From Prostheceraeus crozeri (taxonomy: Eukaryota; Platyhelminthes; Polycladida; Euryleptidae), in assembly GCA_907163375.1 (NCBI GenBank), contig CAJQUW010007434.1, positions 248,001 to 312,000 on the forward strand: 64,000 bases of DNA, in the 5' to 3' direction. This document shows positions 16,362-28,600 of this stretch, piece after piece. Below the pieces are notes generated by a model. It ran no database searches. It was not told the origin of the DNA and saw nothing but the letters and a program-made list of their open reading frames with translations. The position numbers and the translations under genes are program-made. Position 1 is the first letter of the stretch. Every line of letters starts with the position of its first letter.

Positions 16362-17912
16362 GTTTGTGGCGATCAGCTGATGACGTAATATCCATCATCC
16401 AAAAACTTTAAACCCGTCTATTTCCGGTTCTACTGCTCCGATTGACTTCAAATTTTGAGTGCTATGTTTTCTCGCTCTCCCCTTTCATTTAGGACATCCC
16501 TCGACCCTCTACGATGACCAGGAGACGAGCTGAAAAAACTCTCGTTTTTTCAAAAAGTTCCAAAATTTTGGAAAATGCGCAAAAACTCGATTTTTAACAG
16601 GTTCTCATTTGGAAACGAAACCTTCCACGCATCTGAAAAGATGGGATCCTAGAGAACAAAGTGCGATCTTGCCCCTAAAAGAAATCCGAGCTCTTCATTC
16701 ACTTCCAATCCTCCGCTATTGACCGCCAAAGGTGGCCACAATTTAACATTTTCAGGAAACTCACCCTCTAGATGCAGAATGGCACGCTGATTCCAAATCT
16801 GGTCTCTGATTTCACGTCCGAGGCTTGGTTCACCCGCTAGAGCGATTTTTGTAAAAATTCTAACTGTCGTTTTTTCGCCAATGTCCCAAATTTTCAATGA
16901 CGTCTCACATCTAAACGAAGGCAGATAGGAACAAGCCGTGTCTTCCACTGAATTTTTCTCACTCTCAGCTTTGAAACGAGCTATTGCACGACTTTCTACG
17001 ATCTCTACAACTAAAGTTGGAAGATCGCTGCCGAGAGGGGGGTCAGAACCTTTTCTCTCCGATTGAGCTGGAAAGAAGTTCCTAGACCCAACATTGGCCA
17101 AAACGTCCGAATTTGCACTCCGTTTTTCCATCCGAGACCTCCTTCATGCCGAAAAACAACTTTTCTCATCCCAAAACATCCAAAACCTGACTTTTCCAAC
17201 TCTGAATGTTTCCTGCCATTTTCCTCCCTAAACCAAGGAAAATAGGAGCAAACTGAGCTTTCCACTGCATTTTTCTCACTCTTAGCTTTCAAATGAGCTA
17301 TTGCACGACTTTCTACGATCTCTACAACCAAAGTTGGAAGTTTGACAGGAGGGGGGGGGGGACGTCCTCAAAACTTTTTCTCTCCGATGTCGCTGGAAAC
17401 ATCCTTCCTAACCCAAATTTTGACGTAGATTCCGAATCTGGCCTCCGTTTTCCCATCCGAGGCCTCCTTCATGTCGAAAAATGGACTTTCTCCTCCCAAA
17501 ACCACCAAAACCTGACTTTTCCAACTCTGCCGCTCCACCCCTTGCCTCTCAGGAAAACTCCTCCTGCCTTCCTTCCCCATCCAACATTTCACGTACATTC
17601 CAAATCTGACCTCCACTTTCACATCCGAACCCTCCTTCATGACGATTTCCAACTTTTCTCATCCCAAACAACACCAACACCCGCCCTTTTCCAGCTCTGA
17701 CGCTTTCAGAGATTCCACCCCTTCTCCCTTCCTATCCTTGCTGGAAAACTCCTTCCTTCCTTCCAGAGGGGGGGTAGGGAACGGTTTCCTCCTCTCGGAC
17801 CCATTCCTCCCTACACATCCTTGGCCACCTCCCTTACTTCCTTCCTTCCAGAGGGGGGGGGCTGAGTCATCGTTGCGCATTTTGGACTTGCGCCTGGGAT
17901 GGGATTACTACT

Positions 17913-17918
17913 CTGACC
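17913..17918. repeat. Right target-site duplication CTGACC of Polinton A
   Basis: Exact partner of 1547-1552. It follows the right terminal sequence, which read inward on the minus strand is AGTAGTAATCCC (17912 to 17901). Confidence 0.88.
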
Positions 17919-19809
17919 ACTTCGCCGAAGTCGACAAGACGAAGAATCTCTGCGATATGCTATGTTGTCTTAACAACATACAATAAATCAGCTACTATTT
18001 CGCTTGCGACTTAACCCGATCGGTGTCCCGTGTCTCAGAACGATTTCAATGATTATGACTTTTTCTCAAAATGACTTCTGTCTCAAAGTGATCTCAATTC
18101 AATGATTTCGCATTAGAATAATATATCAGACTTCATTTCAAAATATCGCAAATTAAAACCATTACGATACATCGAAATATTCATAGTATCTTCACTTCAG
18201 ACTAAACATTGCCAAATATGTGCTTGCAACAGGCAAATACATGTACATTCATTGTTTATCACAATGTGAAATGAATAAAATAATTCTAGAAATTGTCGAA
18301 TTGTAGAAAGCAGAATTTGATAGCATTGCCTCTATTGTAAGGAGAACCTGGCATAAAAAGAAATGCACTGATTTTAAAAAGTAGTCTGCTGAATCTTGTT
18401 TATTGTTGTGCATGCATATTAATTTCTTTTTCGAGAAACATGCCCTAACAAGAGACGACACTCGATCACTTTCCCTAACTTCCGTTTGACAATTGTTTAA
18501 ACTGCCGGTTCATCGCATAACAGATTTTGTCAGCGAATCGTAGCGGTTGTTGGAAGGTTATTGTTAATTCACTCTCATTGGTAAGATCACCAATGACGTT
18601 ATCAGGAACTTTTGCATCGCTTTTATGCTTGAACGATTCGGTTTGAGCGACTTTGACTGGACTGATTCAAGTTGTTAGAGTCAGACCATCGATTATATAC
18701 AATAAAATTGAAACCGAAAAACCTCCGGAGTACACCATTAATGGTGACTATGTTTATCAGGGTAAAGCCTAAAAGAAGATATCACAAAAGAAAACAGAGC
18801 AATTCTGTCTAAGATTCGAATGGAAAATCGCTTCAAGAATGCATCAAATTCGATGTTATTTGATTATTTATCCAAAAAACGAATAAAACAAGATTGTATC
18901 TTCGCCGATGGGTCATGGAACGCCTCTAAGGGGTCAAAACATGATTCAACGAAAAAAAAGATTATAATGCACCAAAAGCAGGTGTCGATGCATGAAGTTG
19001 ATAAACCGCAGGAAAGGATTGTTGAATTGGACAGAGAAACTGCATTGAATCACCTATTTAAGCCTCGGAGTTATAATTGTCAATTATGAATTTTCTGACA
19101 ACGTCCATTTCACTTTTAAGCGTTGCATAAAAGTTCAGACCAACTGAATATAAGAAATTTTACAGTTTACCAGGCAAAAAAATCGCTGCTTGGAGACCGC
19201 AACTTTGACATAGAAACAATTATTGCACAATCTTACGTAACGAATTTATGCGCATAAATGATATGAGAAGTAGTGCCAAGGTATGCAAGGAGATGGGGTG
19301 GCACCCTCGTGTCCCTTTGATTTAGACAGTGTGTCTAATGTAAATGACAATGTTTCTTCAGGGGAAGATGTATGAGGTTAACACCAAGCTTCATGTGTGA
19401 ACGCGTCAAAGTGTCATCTTATGGACAATGTTACCAAAACATCATTACCGACAACTGCAGTCAACTTTCCCGAAAATTTTGTGATGTTGATCAAAATGTT
19501 GATCATCTATCTTATCGCTTTGAGCTGTGACTTTTCTAGAAATACGAAAAAGATATTCACATTGAATTTATCGTAGTAATGGCGCAAAAGAGAGTAGATC
19601 TATATACATTGCAGCTTAAAAGACATGGATGCTTACTGTTCACTTGTGATCTAGATGCTTGTTGTGTATTTATGCGGCCTATCCTGTTGTGTGGTTTAAG
19701 CACATTTTTTCAATGTCCCAGATTATCTTTGTAGGAAGTTGCTGAGTGTCGAGAAAAGGATAAACAAAATGAAAACTCATGACGCATCGAATAAATCGAC
19801 AGACAGAAT
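17919..19809. other. Intergenic stretch without recognisable genes
   Basis: AT-rich; the longest open frame (18820-19089, plus, 89 aa) has no recognised motif and atypical composition, so I do not call it a gene. A 16-bp perfect palindrome ATTTATGCGCATAAAT lies near 19247-19262. Confidence 0.5.
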
Positions 19810-22290
19810 GTGGTAAACAGAAGAACTAGAATGGCTGTTAGTACATTGCTGCATGCTGGTAGTGGTGGTGTCGACCCACCCCTTCTGTGCTATTCGGAGG
19901 GGTCCAGGGAGCCGTCAGGTGTTCGGCGGGCCAATCTCCCGCACCCAGCGAGAGATGAGCTCCGAAAACCTGACGGGGTCAACCCACAGGTAATATGGTG
20001 TGAGTGATGTCTGCATGTGAGTGCAGGAGAAGAGGCATTTTGTAGTGTGTGGTTGTGATTTGCATAGGGGGAAAGAGGTGAATAGTGGACAGAGGGTTTT
20101 TTATTTTGTGTAGGTACTCTTTTAAGTAGGGTGATTTGTCGGTGCAGAGTTGTGCCAATGTCCTACGTGTGCGTCTGTCGAGTGCTTGTTCTGATTTGTT
20201 AACTGTGGGGGGGGGATTGTGTTAATTATTTTATTGTTTTACCTGTGCGCTAGGTATGTACCGACGTGTTGGGTGCATGTTTGCTTGAGTAGTTGTTTTG
20301 ATGTTTCGTTGGATTACTGTGTGGAAAGAGATGAGGCGTACTTCCTTGTGTTGAAAATTGTGGGCTTTTGTTGCCTGAGAGGTGGTGATTTTTGCGTGAG
20401 AGGTTGATATTGATGTTTTGCTTTGTTGAGATGCTGATTTGCGTGTAGTATGAGGTGCTCAGCAATGAGGAGGACGTGTTTCGTCGTGTAGGTGCTGTGT
20501 ATTTGTGTCGCGTGTGCATCCTGTGGCGATCCTGAGCGTTTTGTTCTGTATTGCTTGTAGTTTGTCGAAGTTTTTTTTGTAAGATGATTGATCACCAGAC
20601 TGTGGATGTGCATTCCAAGAGGGGACGTGTGATGGCCTTGTAGGTGGCCACGATGGTCTCTTGCTGTTGTCCCCAATTGGTGGAGGTGAGGCACGTGAGA
20701 ATGTTCAAGTTGTGTTTTGCTTTTACGCAAATTTTGTTGACGTGTGATGTATATGTGTGTTGAGTATCTAGGTTGACGACCAGGATTCTTTCCTTGTTGA
20801 GAGTTGTGAGTGGAGTGTTATCAATAGTGAGTGATAGGTTCGTGCTGTGTTCGTGGGGATCCGGTGTAGAGAGTGAGAGTTGTGTTTTGTTGGGGTTGAT
20901 GTGGAGATTGCCCTGTTGTGTCCATGAGAGTAGAGTGTCGAGGTATGGTTGGAGCTTGTCTTGTGCTGTCTTGATGTTTGAGTGAGTGGCAATGATGGTG
21001 ATGTCGTCAGCGTAGACCCTTGTTTTGAGTGTGGTGTCTGTTGAAAGTGGGATGTTTCGCATGTAGAGATTGAGGAGGAAGGGGGAGAGAACTCCTCCTT
21101 GTGGGACGCCTGTTTTAATGCTTTTGTTGGTAGAGCGCGTTTGATTGTATGTGGTGCAGGCCTGCCTGCTTTTGATGCAATTTGTCATGCAGCGTATGAG
21201 GAGAAAAGGAATGTTGGTCTGTTGACGTTAGTGGATGAGTGCATGTATGAGAACTGTGTCGAAAGCTTTTGTCATATCCACCGATGTGGTGATTGTGCGC
21301 AAGGATGGCTTTTTGCTATTGGAGCTAGTAGCGATGTTGTTGTTGATTTCATGCAGTGCGGTGGTTGTGGAGTGTTCTTTTTTGAAACCGTTTTGGAAAG
21401 GAAGCGAAGGGACGAATTTTGTGATGATTGAGAGAATGATCTTTTCCATTGTTTTTTTGCAAGAGGTGAGAGATGAAAATTGTGTCTGTAAGAGGTGTGA
21501 AGATGAATGTCTTTGTTATGTTTTGGAATTGGTGTGATGTTGGCAGTTTTCTAGAAGCTGGTTATCTGGTTGATGTTGAGTGTGTGTATATGTATATGTC
21601 AGCTAGGTATGAGATGGCAGTGGGGACGAGGTGTTTGAGGTGTTTGAGGTGCTTTATGTTGATTTCATATGGCCCAACAGAGTTGTTGTTTGCGGATGAA
21701 ATGGCTTGTTCTGTTTGGTCAGGCACGTTTTTGTGTTGGTGTTGGTGGTGGTGAGGCGGAGTGCGCGACTGTCGATTTTTCTGTTTGCTTTTCGTGTTTT
21801 GTGAGGTGTGGGTCTGGTGAAGTGCTTGTTAAAGTCGTCGCGATGTCTCGGTTATGGTGAAGAGGTCTTCGGTTTTCCGCCCTAGTCGTTGAGTGTGCAC
21901 ATGGTCTACCAGAGTTTATTCTTGTTTTTGGTGTGGGACCAGCCAGAAGAAATTTTGCTGATCCAAATGTTTTGTTTGTGTTAATTGATGTATTTAGTGA
22001 TTTCTGTGTTGAGTGTTCTGAGTTATGGATCTTTTGGGTCTACGCTGTGAGGATGAAGTTTGTTGCGTTGGTTGCATGGTAGGTAAGAAAGTGGTTGATT
22101 TTTGTGTTGGCATCTTGTGTGAATGTATGATTGTCCTTTAGGGAGGGGGGTAGTACGCGTTTGTGATGAGAAATTGTTTGTTTTGTGCGAGATGAATTTT
22201 GAGGTACTGCTGTTCTGGGTGTTTGCATGAAGACGGACCTCGGTCAGACCCCATCCTTGGCAATCCAGTACTGAGTCAACAAACAGCACT
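19810..22290 (-). mobile_element. Degenerate LINE (non-LTR retrotransposon), Ingi/Vingi- or Jockey-like
   Basis: Minus-strand reverse transcriptase remains. 21228-21449 holds FQNGFKKEHSTTTALHEI and VDMTKAFDTV (RT blocks 1-3). 20592-21188 holds TGVPQGGVLSPFLLNLYM and YADDITI (catalytic block) followed by the connection region. 20314-20730 has the IQN-like downstream region in a shifted frame. 22023-22289 looks like the segment upstream of RT. Frames change several times, so it is an old, inactive copy. The GC-rich segment at 19860-20000 next to its 3' side has a strong stem-loop. Clade is uncertain between Vingi/Ingi and Jockey groups. Confidence 0.75.
19912..19976. repeat. GC-rich stem-loop near the LINE 3' side
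   Basis: The outer stem CCGTCAGGT (19912-19920) pairs with ACCTGACGG (19968-19976); inside, TTCGG pairs with CCGAA and GCGGG with CCCGC. It contrasts sharply with the AT-rich surroundings. It may be the 3'-UTR structure the LINE RT recognises, or an unrelated structured element. Confidence 0.65.
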
Positions 22291-24185
22291 AAGTGCCACC
22301 AATAGCCACGGCATTACAGGCTACATCATAAAATATAAGTCTTTTCTGTGGTTCATGACGTCGGATTCATAACTCAGGCCTCCCACGCTGTCTCAGAAAA
22401 AGAATTTATGTTTTCGAAAAAAATTTAGGTTTCTAAAAATGTCTATTTTTGGGTCATAGATGAAAAATGGCTGGGCAAAAATTTTCTAAAATAGTAACTG
22501 TTATTGATTGTTTGTCATATACATAACATAACTGCATAACAGTCTGCATTTCCACATAAACGAATTCAACTTCTATGTATTGGGTGTTAAGTGAACATCG
22601 AATCTACTATTGATGCATAAAGTATCAAGTGCAATGACACCCAACTGTTTCCATTTGATGACTATGACGAATTCAAACTCTTTATTATTCATGCATGTAG
22701 ACCGAGTGGCCATGCATACATAATTGCAGCCGCGCCCCCATGCTCTTTCGGAAAAAATAGGTTTTCAAAAAATGCTTATTTAAGTCATTGATGAAATCGC
22801 AGAACATTTGGGTTTGTAGTTATCTCATGCTTGCGTACGAAGAAGCGAATAGGCATATTCTCGCCACTTTAATTCGATATCATGTTACAGTGTTTCGATA
22901 GTAGATTGTGGTATAATTCGTTTGCTGCTTATTTCAACTATTTCCATTTCAATCATTTTCGATGGTGATTCTGACGTAAGTAGACAAAAAATTAAAGTTT
23001 CTGATTATAAGATAAGTGATAATATGAAGTGAACTAAATCACCACCTCATTTTGAAGACAATTTCATTCATGATGATTCTTTACAAAATTGCCTTCTGTT
23101 TGATACTTTTGCATTTCATTCACTTAGCCGCAACTCTTATGACGACACGATCCAATAATTGAAGTAATATCTTTTACTGCTGGTAATACTTTTTACTGAT
23201 ACTTGAAGTAATATACTTCATCAATTTTGTGAACCACTGCATCGAAATAAATGAGATACTTTGCCGAAATTTATAAAGGGTAACTTTCCGTCAAATAGAT
23301 ATTCCTATAAATCACGATTAGCATTTAATCAATTATTGTCAAATTGCTAGTGCGTGCATTTGACTTTTTTCAACCATTTCGTATTACTCGATGATAAGGA
23401 TGGCGAACAATATCAATCACATTATCTATAATTCAAAACCACATGTGAACTTAGTTTTGAACACACTTAAGAACCTCTTAACTACTGGCGGGATGATGGA
23501 TATGAAAGTAAAAATGCTAGCAAAAAGCTATTCGATATAAATGAGAAATATGAAAAAATGCAATTGGCTCCATGGAAGTCAGTAATTTCCCAATACAGCA
23601 CGGACTCTACACCAGATAAGTTGATGCACAGAAAAGTTAAAAAATCAAAACATCAGGCATTGTCCGAAAGAAGTGCTTGAATGCTAACGACTGGAGAAAT
23701 TATCACTGAATGCGTGACTACTAATCAGCTATGGGCAACAACCAAATGATTACATCTGTAAGGAACGAATTATGCCTCTTGACAAATGATAAAAGAAGAA
23801 AGGGATTGTCGTGGAGCGTCGTAGATGCAAATAATTAGTAATCACGGAGAAATCATAACTCTATATCTCGTACTAGGCTACACAATGAACATAAAAGCCT
23901 AAATATAAATGGCATAATCAAATGACGTTTAGGGTTCTGTTTTGTTTGACTACCTTCATACTTTGACTCAAGATCAACCGACTGATGACAAAGATATAGA
24001 TATATTAGTTTTATATTGTTATTTGCATTAAAACGGTCATTTATTTAAGAATCTACACTATGCATTTGATGACAAATTATTCCGTCGTTTCGTTAGTTGA
24101 ACGATGTCTTCTGCAGCTTCCTCTTCCACTCAACTGTAGGAAGCCCAAAAAACACGATCAATGCATGCGACGTGAATCCCTTGTT
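22291..24185. other. Intergenic stretch without recognisable genes
   Basis: AT-rich with only short frames. CAGGCCTCCCACGCTG near 22377 has an inverted near-copy near 26850-26866 (CAGGCTTCCCACGCTG on the minus strand). Confidence 0.5.
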
Positions 24186-24227
24186 CTGCTGAGGCCTTTC
24201 GACCAACACCGTCGGTCATCATCACAG
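24186..24227 (-). ncRNA. Hammerhead-like fold, PLE C
   Basis: On the minus strand: CTG, then TGATGA, stem II GACC ... GGTC, GAAA, then CAG. It is the weakest of the four folds: stem I is only 3 bp and the C3-G8 pair is not kept. Confidence 0.35.
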
Positions 24228-24852
24228 TCACTAACCGAATAACTGAAGTGCATAGCCAAATTGCATACACAGAACAAAATATCACACAACTTGCTACACA
24301 TTAGAGACACAGAGAATCAATAAAACATCACAAACCCCATAGAAATACGATTTCATAGAAACAGACAATAGGAGATCAAGTGTACGAGAACCACCGCTAC
24401 ATAATGGAATTCACAAGGAAACTGGAAACCACATGAAGTTAATAAGACAAAGAAAAAACTGTACAACAATGAACATGCAATTTTGTTGATAAATAAATAA
24501 AAAAGAAATAATGACAATAATAATTTTAAAAAATCAATAAAAAGCCTAAAAAACAAAAAATGATGTAATAACAAAAGTAGAAATGAAGTGTACAGAGAAA
24601 ATAAAACAAACATTCTATACACATCGAAAAAAATTACAGTAAAAGAGTAAAAAGTCAGAAACATTCCAAAAGTTGCTGGGACAATGCTTCACTCTATTGC
24701 TAGAAATCCGGCGCTTCGTCCACACATCCTCATTCACCACACGTATTCTCCAGGTCTTTTCCTTCTCCAAGATTGACATCTGATCGAACGCAATATCGTG
24801 TTGTTCCTCAATGGCGTGTCGAGCCACCTCAGGACGTATGACGTACATTTCC

Positions 24853-25698
24853 CTAACAGCACGAACATGCTTCCTTCTTCCTTTCTCCCAAAGTGCGAGA
24901 CGTCTCCCCAACATAACTCCAGGAGCAGTCGGAGTTCTCACAGGGAATCTCATACACCGAACCAAGCGCAAAACCAGGAGAAGGCCGTTGCTTTACGAGC
25001 CGACTTCGTAGAGTAGAGGGAGGCTTCAGGTATACGAGAACGCCGAAGTCACTCAGCACAGCCAAGATTCTGTCTGACACGCCTTCCTTAAAAGGAATTG
25101 ACTTGAAGATAACTTTCTTCTGATCGCACTCCACAAAGCTCTCATTGCTGGTAGCCGGTCCTACCTCAGTCCACACTAGACATTCCCTTCGAGAAAACCC
25201 ATTCATGTGTAAAGTGTCTATCACATGTTCTTTTTCCACGGCTTGAACCTGAGAATTGGAACAAATTCTCGAAGCTCGAGGAGACAAGGACTCCGCAATA
25301 TCGTTAAATACACTTGTTGGATGATATGAATCAAGGTGTAAATAGCAATCCGTATGAGTCTTTTTTCGGTAAACCGAAAAGTAAAAATCATTGAGACCAT
25401 GTGTAATGAGAACATCTAAAAAAGGATGTTCACCATTCACTTCCATCTCCACTTCAAGACCGATTGAAGGACGTAAGGAATTCAAGCAGTCCACGAATTC
25501 AGACAATGACGATTCACTGTTTTCCAAGAAAATAAGAATGTCATCTACGTAGCGGTAACAAAACCGAGGAACAGGTAAACTCGTCGACAAAGCGGAACTT
25601 AGAGCCAATTTCTCGAAGGAACACATAAACAGATGAAGCTGATATGGGACCAAGGCTACGTCCCATTTCAGCGCCATCCACTTGTTTATAAATAACAC
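24853..25698 (-). CDS. PLE reverse transcriptase to GIY-YIG fragment (281 aa)
   Basis: Largest open frame of PLE C. The RT catalytic block YVDD is at about residue 50. The downstream RT/thumb block (FLDVLITHGL ... VYRKKTHTD) is at about residues 92-115, and the start of the GIY-YIG domain (YEIPC ... YVGETSRT) is near residues 248-270. The N-terminal RT blocks and the rest of the nuclease lie in neighbouring frames, so the gene is a frameshifted remnant. Confidence 0.8.
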   Translation of the reverse strand: MLFINKWMALKWDVALVPYQLHLFMCSFEKLALSSALSTSLPVPRFCYRYVDDILIFLENSESSLSEFVDCLNSLRPSIGLEVEMEVNGEHPFLDVLITHGLNDFYFSVYRKKTHTDCYLHLDSYHPTSVFNDIAESLSPRASRICSNSQVQAVEKEHVIDTLHMNGFSRRECLVWTEVGPATSNESFVECDQKKVIFKSIPFKEGVSDRILAVLSDFGVLVYLKPPSTLRSRLVKQRPSPGFALGSVYEIPCENSDCSWSYVGETSRTLGERKKEACSCC

Positions 25699-25719
25699 TA
25701 GAACAGTTGAAATACCACA

Positions 25720-26225
25720 ATGTCAATACAAGCCAAGGCAAACAGGAACATGTTCCTGGTTAAATCACTGTGGTCTTCCGGGGCTCCTACGCATATCATT
25801 TGGAAAGCATACATTTCCTATGTTTTCTCAGTCCTCGTCTTCTGCTGGCCGACCCTCTGTGCCCTCCCTGCTTCCGCCATGGCCAAGATACTGAACATAG
25901 AGAAGATAGCTTGTAAATGGGCCAACATTTCTTTCTCCCCGGTATCAGTGCATCAACGTCTTGATAATATCTGTGTGAAATTTTTGAAGAAAGTCGCTCA
26001 TAATTATGTCTCTCATCCTCTCGTGCCCTTTTTCATGTTCCGTAAACCCCTTGATTCTCGAAGACATACCCGTCGACTCTTACCACCTCGTAAAATTCGC
26101 CAATCTTATTATAACAATACCATTGTTCGCTTCTCCTCGCTGATCTGATTATTGTATTCTCTCTGTATGGTTTGAAAATTTCTATTGTAACCTAGTACCG
26201 CTCTGTATTATGAAATAAAGTTGAT
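25720..26225 (+). mobile_element. LINE 3' fragment
   Basis: The open frame 25720-26148 ends in a region with the composition of a LINE ORF2 C terminus (Trp/Leu-rich, Arg-rich end) just before a 3' tail of the form GAATAAAGTTGATTATTATCATTATT-like repeats (26213-26236). It abuts PLE C head to head. Only the last few hundred bases of the LINE are present, as expected of 5' truncation. Confidence 0.5.
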
Positions 26226-26229
26226 TATT

Positions 26230-26360
26230 ATCATTATTTGTGGAGTGCGATCAGAAGAAAGTTATCTTCGTCAATTCCGTTTGTGAAAGGCGTGTCAGAG
26301 AGAAACTTAGCTGTGCGGAGTGACTTCGACGTTCGCGTATCCCTGAAGCCTCCCTCAACT
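26230..26360 (+). mobile_element. Short PLE fragment, opposite orientation to PLE C
   Basis: Encodes a diverged copy of the region VECDQKKVIF ... GVSDRILAVLSDF ... LKPPSTL of PLE C (25020-25135), but on the plus strand. So parts of the same PLE family lie here in inverted orientation around the LINE fragment. Confidence 0.65.
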
Positions 26361-28430
26361 CTAAGTTTGGAGCACTCTCACATATGCGTCAAATACACTC
26401 GCAGCGAACAGATATGTGCAACTTGATTCACCAACGTGAAATCTTCATAGGAATAGAAAAAAAGAAATGACACAGCAATTCTTATATCCACCATTACTTT
26501 CCATGAAACAATCAATCATAACAGAGGATGGCGAAACAATGGATAACATCTAAATTTCCATTCCACTTATGCAGCTGAACAATTATGACATGCAATCGGA
26601 CCCGAAATGACCAAAATTACATAATTCGACATGATTTGAAAGCATAAACATGCATAAAACAAGCTGTACTGTACATCGCAATCCAATTTTCTTGAAACTT
26701 TCTATTTGCAGATTATCAATGACAATCATTTTCGTCCAGAACTGCATCAAATGTAAAATTTTTAGATTTTTAGGTCTACAGCAAAAATTTAGATCATATT
26801 TTAGGCTCTTCCTTAGAAATACGAAAATGTAGGCTTTTTTAGGTTTTTGGTCAGCGTGGGAAGCCTGATAAATGAAAATTCTAACGAATGCGAAGCATTG
26901 ATGAATTATTTCGTAAATATTATTGCATAAGAAAAAAATGGCAATCACAATTTGAGGAAAACAATTAATGCATGCACTGTCAGTGTATAGTGTTGAGCAT
27001 TGAAAAATCAATTGAATAATTCTATAAAAAGAGTAAACAAAGTCAAAAACAGTGGAACTGAAGTCATATCTCTGAGAACAAAATAAAAGATGATGAAGGC
27101 GAGCTTATGATGGTGTAAATCACGAGTACGAGGGTTCCGGCAAAATCCGATCAATTCCAAAAAGGACCTAAACTCGGGTCGAAGTTAATTTTTCTGCGCA
27201 ACTTCATTGAGAAAATTCATCAACATGCTGTCCGATGACAAATTAACTCATTCAAACATAACCATTTAACTAAGAATTTTGTTGGCTAAGTTAGGTCTGA
27301 TCTTGTAAATCATGGTTGGGCAGACTTCCTAATGCTGAGGTCTAGGTTTCAGTTCAATGTAACTATTCATGTAGAATAAAATGACAAGGACTGGAGCATT
27401 CGAGCTAGGTCTGCAATTTCGGCCTTTGGCCCTGTCAGAGCACGAGTTCAGCAACATCTGCAGGGATAAAAATTTGAATGCTCACAAGAGTAGAATTATT
27501 TAAAATTGTGCAATTATAACAATTTTAGGAATGATGCAGAAAGGCTTATTAATGCGCTCACTGTTAAGCTGGTAAATACTTGTCCCTCCCAGCTTGCCAA
27601 AGCAAACTAAAAATTGAATCATGAAAATGTGTCGTTCTGTATGTGCAGCATCTATGATTGCCATTTCTGAGCACATTTTTTAGGTTGACCCACGGGCTCA
27701 GTTCTCTCTCTCTCTCTCTTGAAAATGTTTGTTGGAAAAGAATATTTTATTCATGATGAAGCCTTTTGGCACCATGAAGTGATAGACTATGCATATAGTA
27801 GGCAGCCTAGACATCGAACATCAACAATTTGCAAATACATTTTTTATTCAAATGTATAATGCATCGAACAAAAACTTATATAATATATTAACAAAATATG
27901 CTGATATCCGATCATACTGTGAAACAGAATGTTCACTGTTTCACATACAGTGATACAGTGAAAATTTTTATGTGAAAAGATTCAGTTTTTTGCGGAGATT
28001 ACGTTCCCGTGGTCCAACAAATTGAGCGGTGAGCGGTCTAACGGATCGGGCTTTCTGACAAGCTAGTTTTTCTTCTAACCATAGAGTAAGTATATTAGGT
28101 AGAATGGCAACTCTGCATTTATTAAATCCTCAATGCGTGTACACCAAAGATATTTAGTTGATTATAAGGGCTAGATGAGAAATAGATGCCTAAATTTGAA
28201 TCCATTTTGGTGCGGTCCTTATCGTGGCAAAAAATGCATTGCGGCCACAGACCTTTTCGGTTTAATACGAACATGAATACGAATTATATGAGTACAATAG
28301 AAAAAATAACATGTATTTCCGATGCTATTGAGAATAGTGAGTCAAATGCAGATCATTTTTTAGAATAAGTATAGTGTCTCTACTAAAGCAAACACTTTGG
28401 TCTCTACTATCAATTTATCTTCTACGAACT
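26361..28430. other. Intergenic stretch without recognisable genes
   Basis: AT-rich; frames here are short and motif-free. A (CT)n run lies at about 27702-27719. The last part may hold decayed 5' sequence of PLE B. Confidence 0.5.
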
Positions 28431-28587
28431 TGAATGATGATTGTCGTAGTGTTTCAGACAAAGGTTGTAAGTTCACCCCTTATCAAATATTGATGAAATA
28501 AAGATCGATACTTTAGAGTTCTGTAGTAAATTACGTCTTAGGGATCATTTTAGGAATGGCACTTCGGATAATTCTCTTAATTTAAAA

Positions 28588-28600
28588 TACAACAAAAGTA
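28588..28600. repeat. Left 13-bp target duplication of PLE A
   Basis: TACAACAAAAGTA, repeated exactly at 29785-29797. Confidence 0.85.

Larger units (their letters stand above)
1553..17912. mobile_element. Polinton/Maverick A, 16.4 kb, both ends present
   Basis: Large DNA element bounded by inverted termini (GGTAGTAATCCC left, AGTAGTAATCCC right) and an exact 6-bp target duplication. Size, long TIRs, duplication length and gene content (integrase, packaging ATPase, adenain-like protease, major and minor capsid proteins) are diagnostic of Polintons. Most genes run on the minus strand; small TATA-driven genes sit near both ends. No DNA polymerase B is recognisable, which is unusual. Several genes look broken (roughly three to five breaks overall), so it is a fossil of moderate age: the TIRs remain clearly alignable but have local insertions. 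Confidence 0.92.
15573..17912 (-). repeat. Right terminal inverted repeat of Polinton A
   Basis: Inverted copy of 1553-3753, starting at the AAAACCGGTGG junction near 15574. It contains the same polypyrimidine blocks, the same inward TATA box (16354-16361, minus) and the same open frame at 15751-16056. A long G run lies near 17350. Confidence 0.9.
24186..25790 (-). mobile_element. Penelope-like element C
   Basis: Minus strand. RT blocks at 25541-25741 (YKQVDGAEMGRSLGP, shifted frame) and 24853-25698 (YRYVDDILIF, then FLDVLI ... YRKKTHTDCYLH), followed by GIY-YIG endonuclease residues (SVYEIPCE ... YVGETSRTLGERKKE) continuing in another frame at 24690-24860. The order RT then GIY-YIG is diagnostic of endonuclease-bearing PLEs. 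The 3' side ends in a hammerhead-like fold at 24186-24227. At least two frameshifts; 5' truncated. Confidence 0.85.

Noticed and set aside
18820-19089. 89-aa frame in the intergenic stretch
   Set aside because: No promoter, motif or homologue recognised; composition matches the AT-rich background.
19247-19262. 16-bp perfect palindrome ATTTATGCGCATAAAT
   Set aside because: Short palindromes of AT-rich composition are expected by chance in 64 kb; no context.
20219-21860. Plus-strand frames rich in Cys, Val, Trp
   Set aside because: Antisense shadows of the minus-strand LINE reverse transcriptase.
22377-26866. hAT-like terminal inverted repeat pair, CAGGCCTCCCACGCTG and its inverted near-copy
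   Set aside because: No matching 8-bp target duplication and no transposase between; may be two separate small repeats.
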